In this document: positions 17,007 through 26,488 of the stretch, piece after piece
How the letters are laid out: every line of letters begins with the position of its first letter
How positions within the stretch are numbered: position 1 is the first letter of the stretch
Origin: CBDBFH01 sp965204775
Lineage (GTDB): Bacteria; Pseudomonadota; Alphaproteobacteria; JAPOUT01; G958296285
DNA length: 64,000 bases
Assembly (NCBI GenBank): GCA_965204775.1
Contig: CBDBFH010000028.1
Span: 248,001 to 312,000 of the forward strand
Reading direction: 5' to 3'
Program-made: the position numbers and the translations under genes
The notes under the pieces: model-generated
What the model saw: the letters and a program-made list of their open reading frames with translations, nothing else
Told to the model about the DNA's origin: nothing
The model's database searches: none

Positions 17007-19841
17007 ATGACCGAACCCGCCGCCCGCGCCCTCGACTCCGCCAGCCACCTCGTCCTGATTGACGCCAGCGGATATATCTTTCGCGCCTATCATGCTCTGC
17101 CGCCGCTCTCGCGCCCCTCCGATAATCTGCCCACCGGCGCCGTCGCCGGATTCTGCGCCATGGTGCATAAACTTTTCGCCGAAATAAAGGCGCAAGAGGC
17201 CACCCACATAGCCGCCGTCTTCGACGCCGCCGGCCCCTCCTTCCGCCGCCGCCTCTACCCGGCCTACAAGGCCAACCGCGCCGAGACCCCGGCGGATCTG
17301 ATTCCGCAGTTTCCCCTGATTCGGCGGGCGGCGCGGGCCTTCGGCCTGGCGGCGGTCGAGCAGACCGGCCTCGAGGCCGACGACATCATCGCCGCCTATG
17401 CCCGCCGCGCAAGGGAAAAAAACGCCCGCGTCTCGATCATCTCCTCCGACAAAGACCTCATGCAGCTGGTCGGGGACAAGGTCGTGATGATCGACACCAT
17501 GAAGGAGCGCGTCATCGGGCCGCAGGAGGTCGTTCAGCGCTTCGGCGTTCCGCCTGCAAAAGTGGTCGACGTCCAGGCGCTGGCCGGCGACTCCTCCGAC
17601 AACATCCCCGGCGCGCCCGGAATCGGGGTCAAGACCGCCGCCCTGCTGATCAACCAGTATGGCGATCTGGAAAGCCTGCTCGCCAGGGCCGGGGAGATCA
17701 AACAGCCCAAACGCCGCCAAACCCTGATTGAGGCCGCCGGGCAGATTCGGCTCAGCCGCCGCCTCGCCCTGCTCAACAGCGAGGCCGAACCGCAGACTCC
17801 GCTGGAAGCCCTCGCCTGGCATCCGCCCGACCCCGAAGCCCTGGTTGCCTTTCTGCGCGAGATGGAATTTCGCACGCTCACCGCCCGCATCGCCAAAGCC
17901 TATGGCGCGCCCGCCTCTCCCGCCTCTCCCCGGCCCGGAATCCGCGTGCCGCAGGCGGCGTCCGAGCCCATCGACACGCAAGCCTATGAAACGATCACCG
18001 ATCCGGCGGCTCTGGAAAACTGGATCGCCGCCGCCCGCGTCCAGGGCCGGGTCGTGGTCGACGTCGAGACCGATTCACTGGACGCCATGCGCGCCCGCCT
18101 GGTCGGCCTGGCGCTGGCGCTGGCGCCCGGACGCGCCGCCTATCTGCCCCTCCTCCACGAAGCCCCGCCGCCCGCAGCGTCCGGCGATCTACTCGCCGAC
18201 AAGGCCAAAGCCGGACGCCTGCCCGGACAGATCGCCTCCCGCACCGCCCTCGCCCTTCTCAAGCCGCTCCTCGAAGACCCCGGCGTCCTCAAGATCGCCC
18301 ATAACGCCAAATATGACCTTCTCGTCTTGCGCCGGCACGGCATCGCCCTCGCCCCGGTCGAGGACACCATGCTGCTCTCCTACAGCATCGACGCCGGACA
18401 CCACGGCCACGGCATGGACGAACTTTCGCGCCGCCATCTGGAACATCAGCCGATCAGTTTCAAGCAGGTCGCCGGGGCCGGGAAGAAAGCGGTGACTTTC
18501 GAGAAGGTGCCGCTCGCCCAGGCCGCCGCCTATGCCGGGGAGGATGCCGACATCACCGCCCGCCTCCATCAGATTTTGCGCCCCCGCCTGCTGCGCGCGC
18601 GCAAGGTCGCGGTCTATGAGACTCTGGAGCGGCCTTTGATTCCGGTTCTGGCCGGCATGGAAGAGGCCGGGGTCCGAATCGACGCCGCCGCGCTTTCGGC
18701 GCTCTCCCGCGAATTTGCCCGCCGCCTGGAGGGACAGAGCCGTGAATTGCGCGATCTGGCCGGAGCGGACTTCAACCCCGCCTCGGCGCGGCAGGTGGGG
18801 GAGCTGCTTTTTGACAAGATGGGCCTGCCTTCCGGGCGCAAGACCCGCACCGGCCAATGGAGCACCGAGGCCGGCCTGCTGGAGGAACTGGCCGTGCAGG
18901 GCCATGACCTTCCGGCGCGGATTTTGGACTGGCGGCATCTGGCCAAGCTGAAGAGCACCTATAGCGATGCGCTGCCCGGCTTTGTCAACCCGCAGACCGG
19001 ACGGGTGCATACGTCCTATGCGATGGCCGCGGCGGCGACCGGGCGGCTGGCTTCGAGCGACCCCAATCTGCAAAACATTCCGATTCGCACCAATGAAGGG
19101 CGGCGCATCCGGCGCGCCTTCATCGCCGGGGAGGGCCGTGTTCTGATCAGCGCCGACTACAGTCAGATTGAGTTGCGCCTGCTTGCCCATATCGCCGGGG
19201 TTGAGGCTTTGACCAAAGCCTTTGCCCGGGGCGAGGACATTCACGCGATGACCGCCGCCGAAATGTTCGGGGGGGCGGCGGACGGCATCGACCCGGCGGT
19301 CCGCCGCCGGGCCAAGGCGGTCAATTTCGGCATTATCTACGGGATTTCCCCCTTCGGCCTCGCCCACCAGCTGGGGATCGGGCGCGGCGAAGCCAGCGAT
19401 TACATTCAGACCTATTTCCGGCGCTTTCCCGGAATCAAAGACTATATGGAGGCGATCAAGGCGCAGGCGCGGCGCGATCTTTATGTTGAGACGATTTTCG
19501 GGCGGCGCTGCCATCTGCCCCGGATCAAGGCGCGCGAAGCCGGCGCACGGGGCCTGGCCGAGCGCGCGGCGATCAATGCTCCGGTTCAAGGCGCCGCCGC
19601 CGACATCATCAAGCGGGCGATGATCCGGATGCCGCAGGCGCTGGCCCGCGCCGGGCTGGCGGCGCGCATGATTTTGCAAGTCCATGACGAGCTGATCTTC
19701 GAGGCTCCGGAAGAGGAAGCCGCCGCCGCCGCCCGGATCATCCGCGAGGTGATGACCGCCGCGCCCGAACCCGCCTTGCGCCTCAACGTGCCCCTGGAGG
19801 TCGAAATCCGGGCGGCGCACAATTGGGAGGACGCGCATTGA
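17007..19841 (+). CDS. polA: DNA polymerase I
   Basis: 944-residue full three-domain Pol I. The 5'-nuclease domain is residues ~10-300 (VLIDASGYIFRAYHAL, SSDKDLMQLV, GDSSDNIPGAPGIG). The 3'-5' exonuclease domain looks active: DVETDSLDAM has the DxE pair, IAHNAKYDLLVL the second Asp, and YAGEDADIT the last. Polymerase motif A is ISADYSQIELRLLAHI, motif B KAVNFGIIYGISPFG and motif C LQVHDELIFEAP. Functions in Okazaki-fragment maturation and excision repair. Divergent from the ABC ATPase by 47 bp; pyrE follows 36 bp downstream. Confidence 0.97.
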   Translation: MTEPAARALDSASHLVLIDASGYIFRAYHALPPLSRPSDNLPTGAVAGFCAMVHKLFAEIKAQEATHIAAVFDAAGPSFRRRLYPAYKANRAETPADLIPQFPLIRRAARAFGLAAVEQTGLEADDIIAAYARRAREKNARVSIISSDKDLMQLVGDKVVMIDTMKERVIGPQEVVQRFGVPPAKVVDVQALAGDSSDNIPGAPGIGVKTAALLINQYGDLESLLARAGEIKQPKRRQTLIEAAGQIRLSRRLALLNSEAEPQTPLEALAWHPPDPEALVAFLREMEFRTLTARIAKAYGAPASPASPRPGIRVPQAASEPIDTQAYETITDPAALENWIAAARVQGRVVVDVETDSLDAMRARLVGLALALAPGRAAYLPLLHEAPPPAASGDLLADKAKAGRLPGQIASRTALALLKPLLEDPGVLKIAHNAKYDLLVLRRHGIALAPVEDTMLLSYSIDAGHHGHGMDELSRRHLEHQPISFKQVAGAGKKAVTFEKVPLAQAAAYAGEDADITARLHQILRPRLLRARKVAVYETLERPLIPVLAGMEEAGVRIDAAALSALSREFARRLEGQSRELRDLAGADFNPASARQVGELLFDKMGLPSGRKTRTGQWSTEAGLLEELAVQGHDLPARILDWRHLAKLKSTYSDALPGFVNPQTGRVHTSYAMAAAATGRLASSDPNLQNIPIRTNEGRRIRRAFIAGEGRVLISADYSQIELRLLAHIAGVEALTKAFARGEDIHAMTAAEMFGGAADGIDPAVRRRAKAVNFGIIYGISPFGLAHQLGIGRGEASDYIQTYFRRFPGIKDYMEAIKAQARRDLYVETIFGRRCHLPRIKAREAGARGLAERAAINAPVQGAAADIIKRAMIRMPQALARAGLAARMILQVHDELIFEAPEEEAAAAARIIREVMTAAPEPALRLNVPLEVEIRAAHNWEDAH

Positions 19842-19877
19842 CGCGCGCCGCGCGGCAGGCGAGCGGAGGAGAAGGAC

Positions 19878-20453
19878 ATGCCGGACTATGCAAGCAAACG
19901 CCGGGCGCTGATTGCGCTGGTTGAGGCGCGCGCCCTGAGCCGGGGCCGGCCGGTGGTGCTGGCCTCCGGGCGGCGCTCCAATATCTATTTCAATCTGAAG
20001 CCGGTGATTATGGATCCGTCCGGGGCGGCGCTGATTGCGCATCTGCTGGATATGAAGCTGGCGGCGCTGGATGATCCGCCGCCCGACTATATGGGCGGCA
20101 TGGAGATCGGCGCGATTCCGCTCACAACCGCGCTGGGCGTCTTGCGCCAGCTGGAGGAGAAGCCCGCGCCGCGGGGCTTTTTCATTCGCAAAAGCGCCAA
20201 GGCGCATGGAACCCAAAAGCGGATCGAAGGCCTGGCGCAAGGGGAAACGCTGAAGGGCGGGCGGGCCTTGATTCTGGAAGATGTGAGCACCACGGGCGGC
20301 TCGGCTCTGGCGGCGGCGCAGATCGTGCGGGAGGCCGGGGCAAGCGTAGCGCATGTGTTGACCGTCATCGACCGGCAGGAAGGCGCGCAAGAGACTCTGG
20401 CCGGGGCGGGGCTGGCCCTGTCCGCCATTTTGGCTCAAAGCGATTTTTCCTAA
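19878..20453 (+). CDS. pyrE: Orotate phosphoribosyltransferase
   Basis: 191-residue PRTase that makes OMP from orotate and PRPP in pyrimidine synthesis. The PRPP loop is ALILEDVSTTGGSAL near residues 130-144. LASGRRSNIYFNLKPV is the N-terminal substrate loop and KAHGTQKRIEG the flexible catalytic loop with its Lys/His. A strong GGAGGAGAAGG Shine-Dalgarno precedes the ATG. Probably cotranscribed with polA (36 bp gap). Confidence 0.95.
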   Translation: MPDYASKRRALIALVEARALSRGRPVVLASGRRSNIYFNLKPVIMDPSGAALIAHLLDMKLAALDDPPPDYMGGMEIGAIPLTTALGVLRQLEEKPAPRGFFIRKSAKAHGTQKRIEGLAQGETLKGGRALILEDVSTTGGSALAAAQIVREAGASVAHVLTVIDRQEGAQETLAGAGLALSAILAQSDFS

Positions 20454-20548
20454 AGGCCCCAATCGCACGGAAGTGAAGAGATCGTGACCGCCGGGCGCGC
20501 CGATCCGTGATTGACTGGCGTTCCCACCGCAAGCGGCGAAGGACGAAT

Positions 20549-20995
20549 ATGCACGGGCAGACAGACAAACATGCCAAGTCCGGGGCGGCGGCGCATGTTG
20601 CCATCCATGACATCTTCGAGCGTCTGGCGCGCACCAGCCCCGATTTTCGCGGCTTCACGCTCGCCAAACTGGAAGAGATGGGCGAAGTGGCGGTGGTCTG
20701 CGAAGTCATCCCGGCGGGCCGCAAGGGCGTTCCGCATTATCACAAGGGGGGGGTGGATGTGTTCATCGCGCTGCGGGGCGACGGCGAATTGTTGCTCGGC
20801 GATCTGGGGGCCGACGGCAATTCCATCGACAATGAGCGCCGCATCGCGCTGGCCCCCGGCGCAGTCTATGTGGTTCCGGCGGGGACGGTGCATTGCATGT
20901 CGGCGGGGGCGGAGGATTTCTTTTTCGTCAATGTCGCCCCGCCCGATCATGTCGGCGGCGACCGGCATTTCCTGACCTCTTTTCTGATCTCCTGA
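20549..20995 (+). CDS. Single-domain cupin protein
   Basis: 148-residue cupin. Motif 1 is GVPHYHKGGVDVFIALRGDGE (two His plus a later acid residue as metal ligands) and motif 2 is APGAVYVVPAGTVHCMSAG. The ATG at 20549 is chosen over an earlier in-frame start because AAGGACGA precedes it and homologues begin near the AHVAIHDIFERL segment. Metal-dependent sugar-phosphate isomerases and small dioxygenases share this fold, so no reaction is assigned. Lies 95 bp downstream of pyrE and before the GDP-mannose genes. Confidence 0.75.
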   Translation: MHGQTDKHAKSGAAAHVAIHDIFERLARTSPDFRGFTLAKLEEMGEVAVVCEVIPAGRKGVPHYHKGGVDVFIALRGDGELLLGDLGADGNSIDNERRIALAPGAVYVVPAGTVHCMSAGAEDFFFVNVAPPDHVGGDRHFLTSFLIS

Positions 20996-21113
20996 CCCGG
21001 CCCGCCCGCCGGTTTCAGCGGGGCGGGCGGCGGGCGGCGGAAACCGGCGACAGGGCGGGCTTTTCCCTCTAGAGTCGGAGGCAGGCCGGGCGCGGGACCG
21101 GGAGGCCGGGGGC

Positions 21114-22181
21114 ATGGAGACGATTCAGCCGGTGATTTTGTGCGGCGGGGCGGGGTTGCGCCTCTGGCCGGCCTCCCGGCCGGAAGCGCCCAAGCCCTTT
21201 CTGGGCGTGAACGGGCGCAGTCTGCTTGAAGAAACCGCCCGGCGGCTTGCCGGGCCGGGCTTTGCCGCGCCGGTCATGGTCTGCAATGCGCGCCACATAT
21301 CGCGCGCCCGCGCCCTGCTCGCCCGGGCAGGCGCGCCCGCGCCCGGTTTGTGGATCGCCGAGCCGGTCATGCGCAATACGGCCCCGGCCTTCGCCGCCGC
21401 CGCGCTGGCCGCCGCGCGCGCCGATCCCGGGCGCATTCTTCTCTTTGCCCCCGCCGATCATCATATTTCCGCGCCGGGTGCATTCCGGCGTCTGGCGGCG
21501 CGGGCCGTGCCGGCGGCGCAGGACGGATATATCGTCACCTTCGGCCTCGTCCCCGATCACCCGGCGACCGGCTATGGCTATATCCGGGCCGGCGCAGCGC
21601 TGGGCGGCGGCGCGCGCGCCGTGCGCAGCTTTCGCGAAAAGCCGGACCGGAAAACCGCCCAAAGACTGCTCCGCCAGACCGGCTGGCTGTGGAACAGCGG
21701 CATCTTCATGGCGCGCGCCGGGCGGCTGATTGAGGAGATGCAAGCCCATGCGCCCGGCATTCTCGCCGCCTGCCGGCAGGCGGTTGAAAAGGGGCGAAAA
21801 AGCCGGCGGCGCCTGAATCTTGAGGCGCGCGCCTTTGCCCGCGCCCCGGCCTGCGCCTTTGATCATGCGGTGATGGAAAAAACCGCCCGAGCCGCGGTTC
21901 TCCCCGCCGCGATGGGCTGGCGCGACATCGGCGACTGGGATGCGGTCTGGCAGGCGGCGCGAAAAGATGCGCAGGGCAATGCGGTCTCCGGCCCGGCGCT
22001 TCTGGAAGAGTGCTGCGGAACGTATATCCGCGCCGAAAGCCGTCCGGTCGCCGCAATCGGGGTTGAGAATCTGGCCATCGTCGAAACCCGCGAGGCGGTT
22101 TTGGTGGTGCGCCGGGACATGGCGCAGAAAGTCAAGCAGCTGGCCGCCCGGATGACCCGCCCCCGCAAGGGCCGTGGCTGA
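21114..22181 (+). CDS. manC: Mannose-1-phosphate guanylyltransferase
   Basis: 355-residue GDP-mannose pyrophosphorylase. The nucleotide loop is ILCGGAGLRLWPASRPEAPKP, LFAPADHHI carries the metal-binding Asp, and FREKPDRKTA and GWLWNSGIFM are family motifs. It is the short form without the C-terminal cupin isomerase domain of bifunctional ManC; the next gene probably supplies that activity. GDP-mannose feeds polysaccharide or glycan synthesis. Its stop overlaps the GTG of the following AGE-family gene by 8 bp. Confidence 0.9.
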   Translation: METIQPVILCGGAGLRLWPASRPEAPKPFLGVNGRSLLEETARRLAGPGFAAPVMVCNARHISRARALLARAGAPAPGLWIAEPVMRNTAPAFAAAALAAARADPGRILLFAPADHHISAPGAFRRLAARAVPAAQDGYIVTFGLVPDHPATGYGYIRAGAALGGGARAVRSFREKPDRKTAQRLLRQTGWLWNSGIFMARAGRLIEEMQAHAPGILAACRQAVEKGRKSRRRLNLEARAFARAPACAFDHAVMEKTARAAVLPAAMGWRDIGDWDAVWQAARKDAQGNAVSGPALLEECCGTYIRAESRPVAAIGVENLAIVETREAVLVVRRDMAQKVKQLAARMTRPRKGRG

Positions 22182-23313
22182 CCCGGCGCAGGCGGGTTTG
22201 TCTGATCCGCCCGGGGCGGCGGCGCAGTTGCGCAGGGTGGTGTTTGATCACGCCCTGCCGCTGTGGGCCGAAGCCGGGCAGCGCGCCGACGGCGCCTTCG
22301 CCGAGGCGCTCCTGCCCGATGGCCGGGCGCTGTGGGCGCGCCCCTTGCGCGCCCGCACGCAGGCCCGCCAGATTTACGTCTTTGCCCATGCCGCCCTGCT
22401 GGGCTGGCCCGGCGGCGGGTTGGCGCGCGCGCGCGCCGGGCTGGAATTTCTCCTCCGGCGCGGCTGGGACGAGTCTCAGGGCGGCTTTGCCGCTATTCTC
22501 GCTCCGGAAAAATCCGGGCCGCCGACAACCTATGACCACGCCGCCATTCTTTTTGCGCTGGCCTGGCTTTACCGCACGGGCGGGGGGCGGCGGGCGCTGG
22601 ACTGGATCGAGAAAACCATCGCCGTTTTGGACGGGCCTCTGGCCGATCCGGTTCATGGCGGCGTGCTGGATTATGCCGGGCAAGATCATGGCCCCCGCGC
22701 GCAGGACCCGCTCATGCACCTGTTCGAGGCGATGCTGGCGCTGCATGAGGCCTGCCCGAAGCGGGAATGGCTGGAGCGGGCGCGGGCGATTCATGCCCGC
22801 ATTGAGGAGAAATTTGTTGTGCGGGAGAGCGGTTTTTTGCGCGAGGTTGTGGGCTTTGACCTCTCGCCGCTTCCGGGACGGGCGGGGGGGCGGGGCGCGC
22901 CCGGCCATCATTTCGAATGGGCGGCGCTGCTGGATTTGTGCCCGCGTCCGGACGGCGGGGTTGCGCCGGAGGCGGCGCGGCGCTTTTTCGAACTGGGGCG
23001 CAGCCGGGGCCTTGAGTCCCGGAGCGGTCTGGTGTGCGAAAGCATGGACGCCGGGGGCGGGCCGCCGGCGCCGCCGGGCCGGCTGTGGCCGCAAAGCGAA
23101 TATCTGCGCGCGCTGGCGCATTTCGGCTCGCAAGCCGAGATTGCGCGTTTTGCGGCCCGTTTTTTCAAGGCCTATCTCGCCGCTGCGCCGCCGGGCCTGT
23201 GGCGTGACCGCCCGGCCCGGCCCGGCCTGCCGCTCACCGAGGCCGCCCCGGCCAGCAGTCTTTATCATTTGATGAGCGCCTGGCAGGCGTTGGCCGGGCG
23301 GCAGGGCGCTTGA
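22174..23313 (+). CDS. AGE-family sugar epimerase/isomerase (probable mannose-6-phosphate isomerase)
   Basis: 379-residue (alpha/alpha)6-barrel protein of the N-acylglucosamine 2-epimerase superfamily. Motifs are RTQARQIYVFAHAALLGW, YDHAAILFALAWLYRTG, NxxMHLFEAxLAL-like DPLMHLFEAMLAL and GHHFEWAALLDLC, the last carrying the catalytic His. In alphaproteobacteria such proteins often act as mannose-6-phosphate isomerases beside manC, and the overlapping gene pair here supports that. An epimerase or cellobiose-epimerase-like role cannot be excluded. Begins at a GTG inside the end of manC. Confidence 0.82.
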   Translation: MADPAQAGLSDPPGAAAQLRRVVFDHALPLWAEAGQRADGAFAEALLPDGRALWARPLRARTQARQIYVFAHAALLGWPGGGLARARAGLEFLLRRGWDESQGGFAAILAPEKSGPPTTYDHAAILFALAWLYRTGGGRRALDWIEKTIAVLDGPLADPVHGGVLDYAGQDHGPRAQDPLMHLFEAMLALHEACPKREWLERARAIHARIEEKFVVRESGFLREVVGFDLSPLPGRAGGRGAPGHHFEWAALLDLCPRPDGGVAPEAARRFFELGRSRGLESRSGLVCESMDAGGGPPAPPGRLWPQSEYLRALAHFGSQAEIARFAARFFKAYLAAAPPGLWRDRPARPGLPLTEAAPASSLYHLMSAWQALAGRQGA

Positions 23314-23360
23314 GGGAGCCGCGCGAATCGCCGGATTTTGGTCTAGACTGGGCCCGGCTC

Positions 23361-24581
23361 ATGCGCATCTGTTTTCTGATTCTTTTATGTCTGGGCGCGC
23401 CGCCGGCTGCCGCCGCGTCTTCCGAGCCTGCCCCGATTCCGGGCGCAAGCGAGGTTGTGCAATGGCGCGCAGACTTTCGGCGCGAGGCGCTGGCCGCCGG
23501 GGTTGATCCGGCCATTTTCGACCGCGCCTTTGCCGGCTTCACGCCCGATCCCAAAGTTTTCGCCGCCGACCGCCGCCAGCCCGAATTCACCCGGCCTCTG
23601 GGCGTCTATATGGCGGCGGCGGTCTCGCCGCGGCGCATTGCGCAAGGCCGCCGCCAGCTTGCCGCCCATGCCGCGCTGGCGCAGGAGCTGGAAGCGCGCT
23701 ATGGCGTCGCCCGGCAGGCGCTGATCGCGATCTGGGGGCTGGAGAGCAATTACGGAAGGCACACCGGCAGTTTCAACACCGTGCGGGCGCTGGCGACTCT
23801 GGCGCTGGGCGAGCGGCGGGCCGGTTTTGCCCGGGTTCAGCTGCTCGCGCTTCTCCAGCTGATGAGCGCCGATCCCGGCCTGCTCGGGCTGGCGACCGGC
23901 TCCTGGGCGGGGGCGATGGGTCAGGTGCAATTTCTGCCGACCAGTTACCGGACCTATGCGGTCGATCACGACGGCGACGGGCGGCGCGATATCTGGACCA
24001 GCATTCCCGATGCGCTGGCCAGCGCGGCCAATTATCTGGCCCGGGCCGGATGGAAGCCGGGCGAGGCCTGGGGAGAAGAAGTGCGCCTGCCCAAGCGGTT
24101 TGACTATAGTCTGGCCGATCCGAAGATCGTCAGGCCGCGCGATTTCTGGGGGCTGCGGGGGGTGGCCGAGATAGCGGGCGGTCGGCCGGTCGCCGGGGAA
24201 GCGCCGATGCGCCTGATCGTCCCGGAAGGTCATGGCGGTCCGGCTTTTCTGGTCGGGCGCAATTTCGATGCGCTCCTGCGCTACAATTCTGCGAACGCCT
24301 ATGGGCTGGCGGTGGGCCATCTTGCCGACCGGCTGGCCGGGGCCGGGCCGCTCAAGACGGCGTGGCGAATCGGGGCGGAAGATATTCTGGCGCGCAACGA
24401 GATCGAGCGGCTGCAACGCGGCCTTGCCGCGCTGGGCTTTGCCTCCGGCCCGGCGGACGGCCTGCTGGGCCCGCGCACCCGCCGGGCGGTGCGGGACTTT
24501 CAGCGCAAGAGCGGGGTTGCGCCCGCCGACGGCTATCCGACCCGCGCCCTGCTGGCCGAAATCGAAAAGGCGGCGAACTGA
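23361..24581 (+). CDS. Lytic murein transglycosylase, MltB family, with peptidoglycan-binding tail
   Basis: 406-residue exported cell-wall enzyme cleaving MurNAc-GlcNAc bonds to 1,6-anhydro products. Residues 1-22 are a signal peptide (MRICFLILLCLGAPPAAAA). The SLT_2 domain follows, with the catalytic Glu in IWGLESNYGRHTGSFNT and the conserved GSWAGAMGQVQFLPTSY and DHDGDGRRD segments. The last ~60 residues form a PG_binding_1 domain (IERLQRGLAALGF, then LLGPRTRRAVRDFQ). The ATG at 23361 was chosen for the signal peptide; an earlier in-frame TTG at 23310 overlaps the AGE gene. Confidence 0.92.
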   Translation: MRICFLILLCLGAPPAAAASSEPAPIPGASEVVQWRADFRREALAAGVDPAIFDRAFAGFTPDPKVFAADRRQPEFTRPLGVYMAAAVSPRRIAQGRRQLAAHAALAQELEARYGVARQALIAIWGLESNYGRHTGSFNTVRALATLALGERRAGFARVQLLALLQLMSADPGLLGLATGSWAGAMGQVQFLPTSYRTYAVDHDGDGRRDIWTSIPDALASAANYLARAGWKPGEAWGEEVRLPKRFDYSLADPKIVRPRDFWGLRGVAEIAGGRPVAGEAPMRLIVPEGHGGPAFLVGRNFDALLRYNSANAYGLAVGHLADRLAGAGPLKTAWRIGAEDILARNEIERLQRGLAALGFASGPADGLLGPRTRRAVRDFQRKSGVAPADGYPTRALLAEIEKAAN

Positions 24582-24587
24582 ACGCTC

Positions 24588-25553
24588 TCAAAAAGGCGGG
24601 GCCGGGGAATCCGCCGAGACGCGGTCCCAGTCTCCAAACAGGGCGTTCAGTTTTTCGAGCCGGGCGGAGTCGAGCGGCGGCGCGCAGATGGCGGCGGCGT
24701 TTTCGCGCAAATGAGCGGGATTGCCGGTGCCGGTCAAGATCACATCCGCGCCGTCGATATGGCGGCACCAGCGATAGGCGGCCTGCGGCAGGCCGGGCGC
24801 TCCGGGGCCTTGCGCCAGAAAGTCCAGACAGGCCGGTCCGGCCTCGATCAGGTTTTGCGGCAGAAGGCCGCGCTCCTTCCAATGCGCATAGCAGGCGCGG
24901 AAATTGGCGAGGCCGGTCAGGGCATGGCGGGCGGCGAACATGATCAAAGTCCCGATCTTCCTGGCCCGCGCGCGGGGCAGAATGGTTTTGGCGGCGGAAG
25001 GGTTGAGACAATTCAGCCCGACCATGAAGACATCCCATAAATCGTCTTTCAGGGCCTGCTGCAGCATCTTGTGATCGGGGTCGGCGGAGAAGAATTCGCT
25101 GACCGCAATCGCGCCGATTTTTCCCTCTTGTTTGCATTTTTCCAACTCCGGGCCGAGCGCATCCGCGCATTGGCGATACAAATCGGGTGGCACGCCGTGG
25201 AGGAAGAAAATCTCGATATGATCGGTGCGCAGGCGGCGCAGGCTTTTTTCCAGCGATTCGCGCAAAACTTCAGGGGCGATCACTTTGCCTTCGCGCGCGA
25301 CCGGCAAGACCTTGCTGGACAAAACCACGTTCCGGCGCGCGCCGGTCTGCGCCAGCGCCGCGCCGACCGCTTCTTCGGTGCCGTAGATTCGCGCCGTGTC
25401 GATCAGGGTTATGCCCAGATCAAGAGCGGTTTCGATCACCCGGCGCGCGCGCGCCGGATCGCCGCCGCGCAGGCCCAACCGGCTATAGCCCCCCGCCCCC
25501 AGCCCGGCGGCGGAAACCTCAAACCCGGTCCGGCCCAATATGACTTTGTCCAT
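24588..25553 (-). CDS. Aldo/keto reductase family oxidoreductase
   Basis: 321-residue NAD(P)H-dependent reductase with an (alpha/beta)8 barrel. The catalytic tetrad is visible: Asp in DTARIYG, Tyr in the same motif, Lys in SSKVLP and His in FFLHGVPP. The C-terminal cofactor segment ILTGTGNPAHLRENA matches the family. I use the ATG at 25553; a GTG at 25562 in the same frame overlaps the mrr stop and would add three residues. Natural substrate unknown. Last gene of the leftward gltB...mrr run. Confidence 0.87.
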   Translation of the reverse strand: MDKVILGRTGFEVSAAGLGAGGYSRLGLRGGDPARARRVIETALDLGITLIDTARIYGTEEAVGAALAQTGARRNVVLSSKVLPVAREGKVIAPEVLRESLEKSLRRLRTDHIEIFFLHGVPPDLYRQCADALGPELEKCKQEGKIGAIAVSEFFSADPDHKMLQQALKDDLWDVFMVGLNCLNPSAAKTILPRARARKIGTLIMFAARHALTGLANFRACYAHWKERGLLPQNLIEAGPACLDFLAQGPGAPGLPQAAYRWCRHIDGADVILTGTGNPAHLRENAAAICAPPLDSARLEKLNALFGDWDRVSADSPAPPF

Positions 25554-25558
25554 GAATC

Positions 25559-26470
25559 TCACAAATCTTCGAAGAAATCTTCGTCAACATCCTTGACTTC
25601 ATAGGTCGTCTTAACGCGCACCCCAACATTATGCGCGATCATCAGGCGGGCCAGTTCCTCGCCGTCAATCAGAACGATATTCTGGGTCAGTTTGCCTGCC
25701 GCCTCTTCAGCCCTCTTGCTGAAAGAAGAAGACGTTACAAACAGACCCTTTTGCACCCGGTGCATATTGAGGCTGCCGGAAAACGCCTGAATTGCCTCGG
25801 GGCCAACCGATGACCCGCCCTGATAGCGCTTGGCCTGAATATAGACGCGGTCGAGGCCCAGGGCATCCTGCTCGACGACGCCGTCAACGCCGCCGTCGCC
25901 CGTGCCTCCCAAATGCCGGGGCAAGCCGTAGCCCATTTTCTCCAGAAGATTGAGAATCAACCTCTCGAAATACGCTGGATCGATTCCCCGCAATTTTTCC
26001 AGAAGTTCCGTTCTCAAAGCGCCGTCCAGCCGATCTCGCGCAGCCTCTATCAATTCCTCCGGGGTTTGATCCGAGGTCTCCTCTAATACGGCTTCATCCT
26101 TCTTTGATGTCCTCTTTCCTTTTCCCGACATGGATTTAGATTTTGCATAACCCGGATATTGCATCAGGAAGCGATGATTAATTCTCTTTGGGGGATTGGC
26201 GAGCACTTTTCTCCCTTCATCGGTAATGCGGACATATCCGAGGCGCGGCGCTTCAATCAATCCCGCCATTTTCAGATTTTGCCTAGCCCACCGAACCTTA
26301 TTCCTGAAAATTAGATTGCCGCTTTTCTTATAACTCTCTCTCCTTTCTTCCGGGGTCAGAGAAAATTCTATGGCAAGGCTTTCAATGATCTCAGACATGT
26401 CGATTTCTTTTTCGGAGGGAAGATGCCACAGGAAGGGGTAGATAAGTTCGTTCAATTTTGGAATTGCCAT
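25559..26470 (-). CDS. mrr: Mrr-family restriction endonuclease (type IV-like)
   Basis: 303-residue protein with an N-terminal winged-helix (Mrr_N, residues ~1-95), a Lys/Ser-rich linker (about 108-135) and a C-terminal PD-(D/E)xK catalytic domain (about 160-275). The catalytic residues are Asp196 in GDGGVDGVV and Gln212-x-Lys214 in YIQAKRYQGG, the QxK variant normal for Mrr. LFVTSSSFSKRAEEAA and IVLIDGEELARLM are also typical. Mrr enzymes cut foreign methylated DNA. The gene lies 18 bp behind gltD and 5 bp ahead of an aldo/keto reductase gene on one strand, an odd location for a nuclease. Composition is somewhat lower in GC than the flanks. Confidence 0.9.
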   Translation of the reverse strand: MAIPKLNELIYPFLWHLPSEKEIDMSEIIESLAIEFSLTPEERRESYKKSGNLIFRNKVRWARQNLKMAGLIEAPRLGYVRITDEGRKVLANPPKRINHRFLMQYPGYAKSKSMSGKGKRTSKKDEAVLEETSDQTPEELIEAARDRLDGALRTELLEKLRGIDPAYFERLILNLLEKMGYGLPRHLGGTGDGGVDGVVEQDALGLDRVYIQAKRYQGGSSVGPEAIQAFSGSLNMHRVQKGLFVTSSSFSKRAEEAAGKLTQNIVLIDGEELARLMIAHNVGVRVKTTYEVKDVDEDFFEDL

Positions 26471-26488
26471 TGTTTTTCTCCTTTGCTT

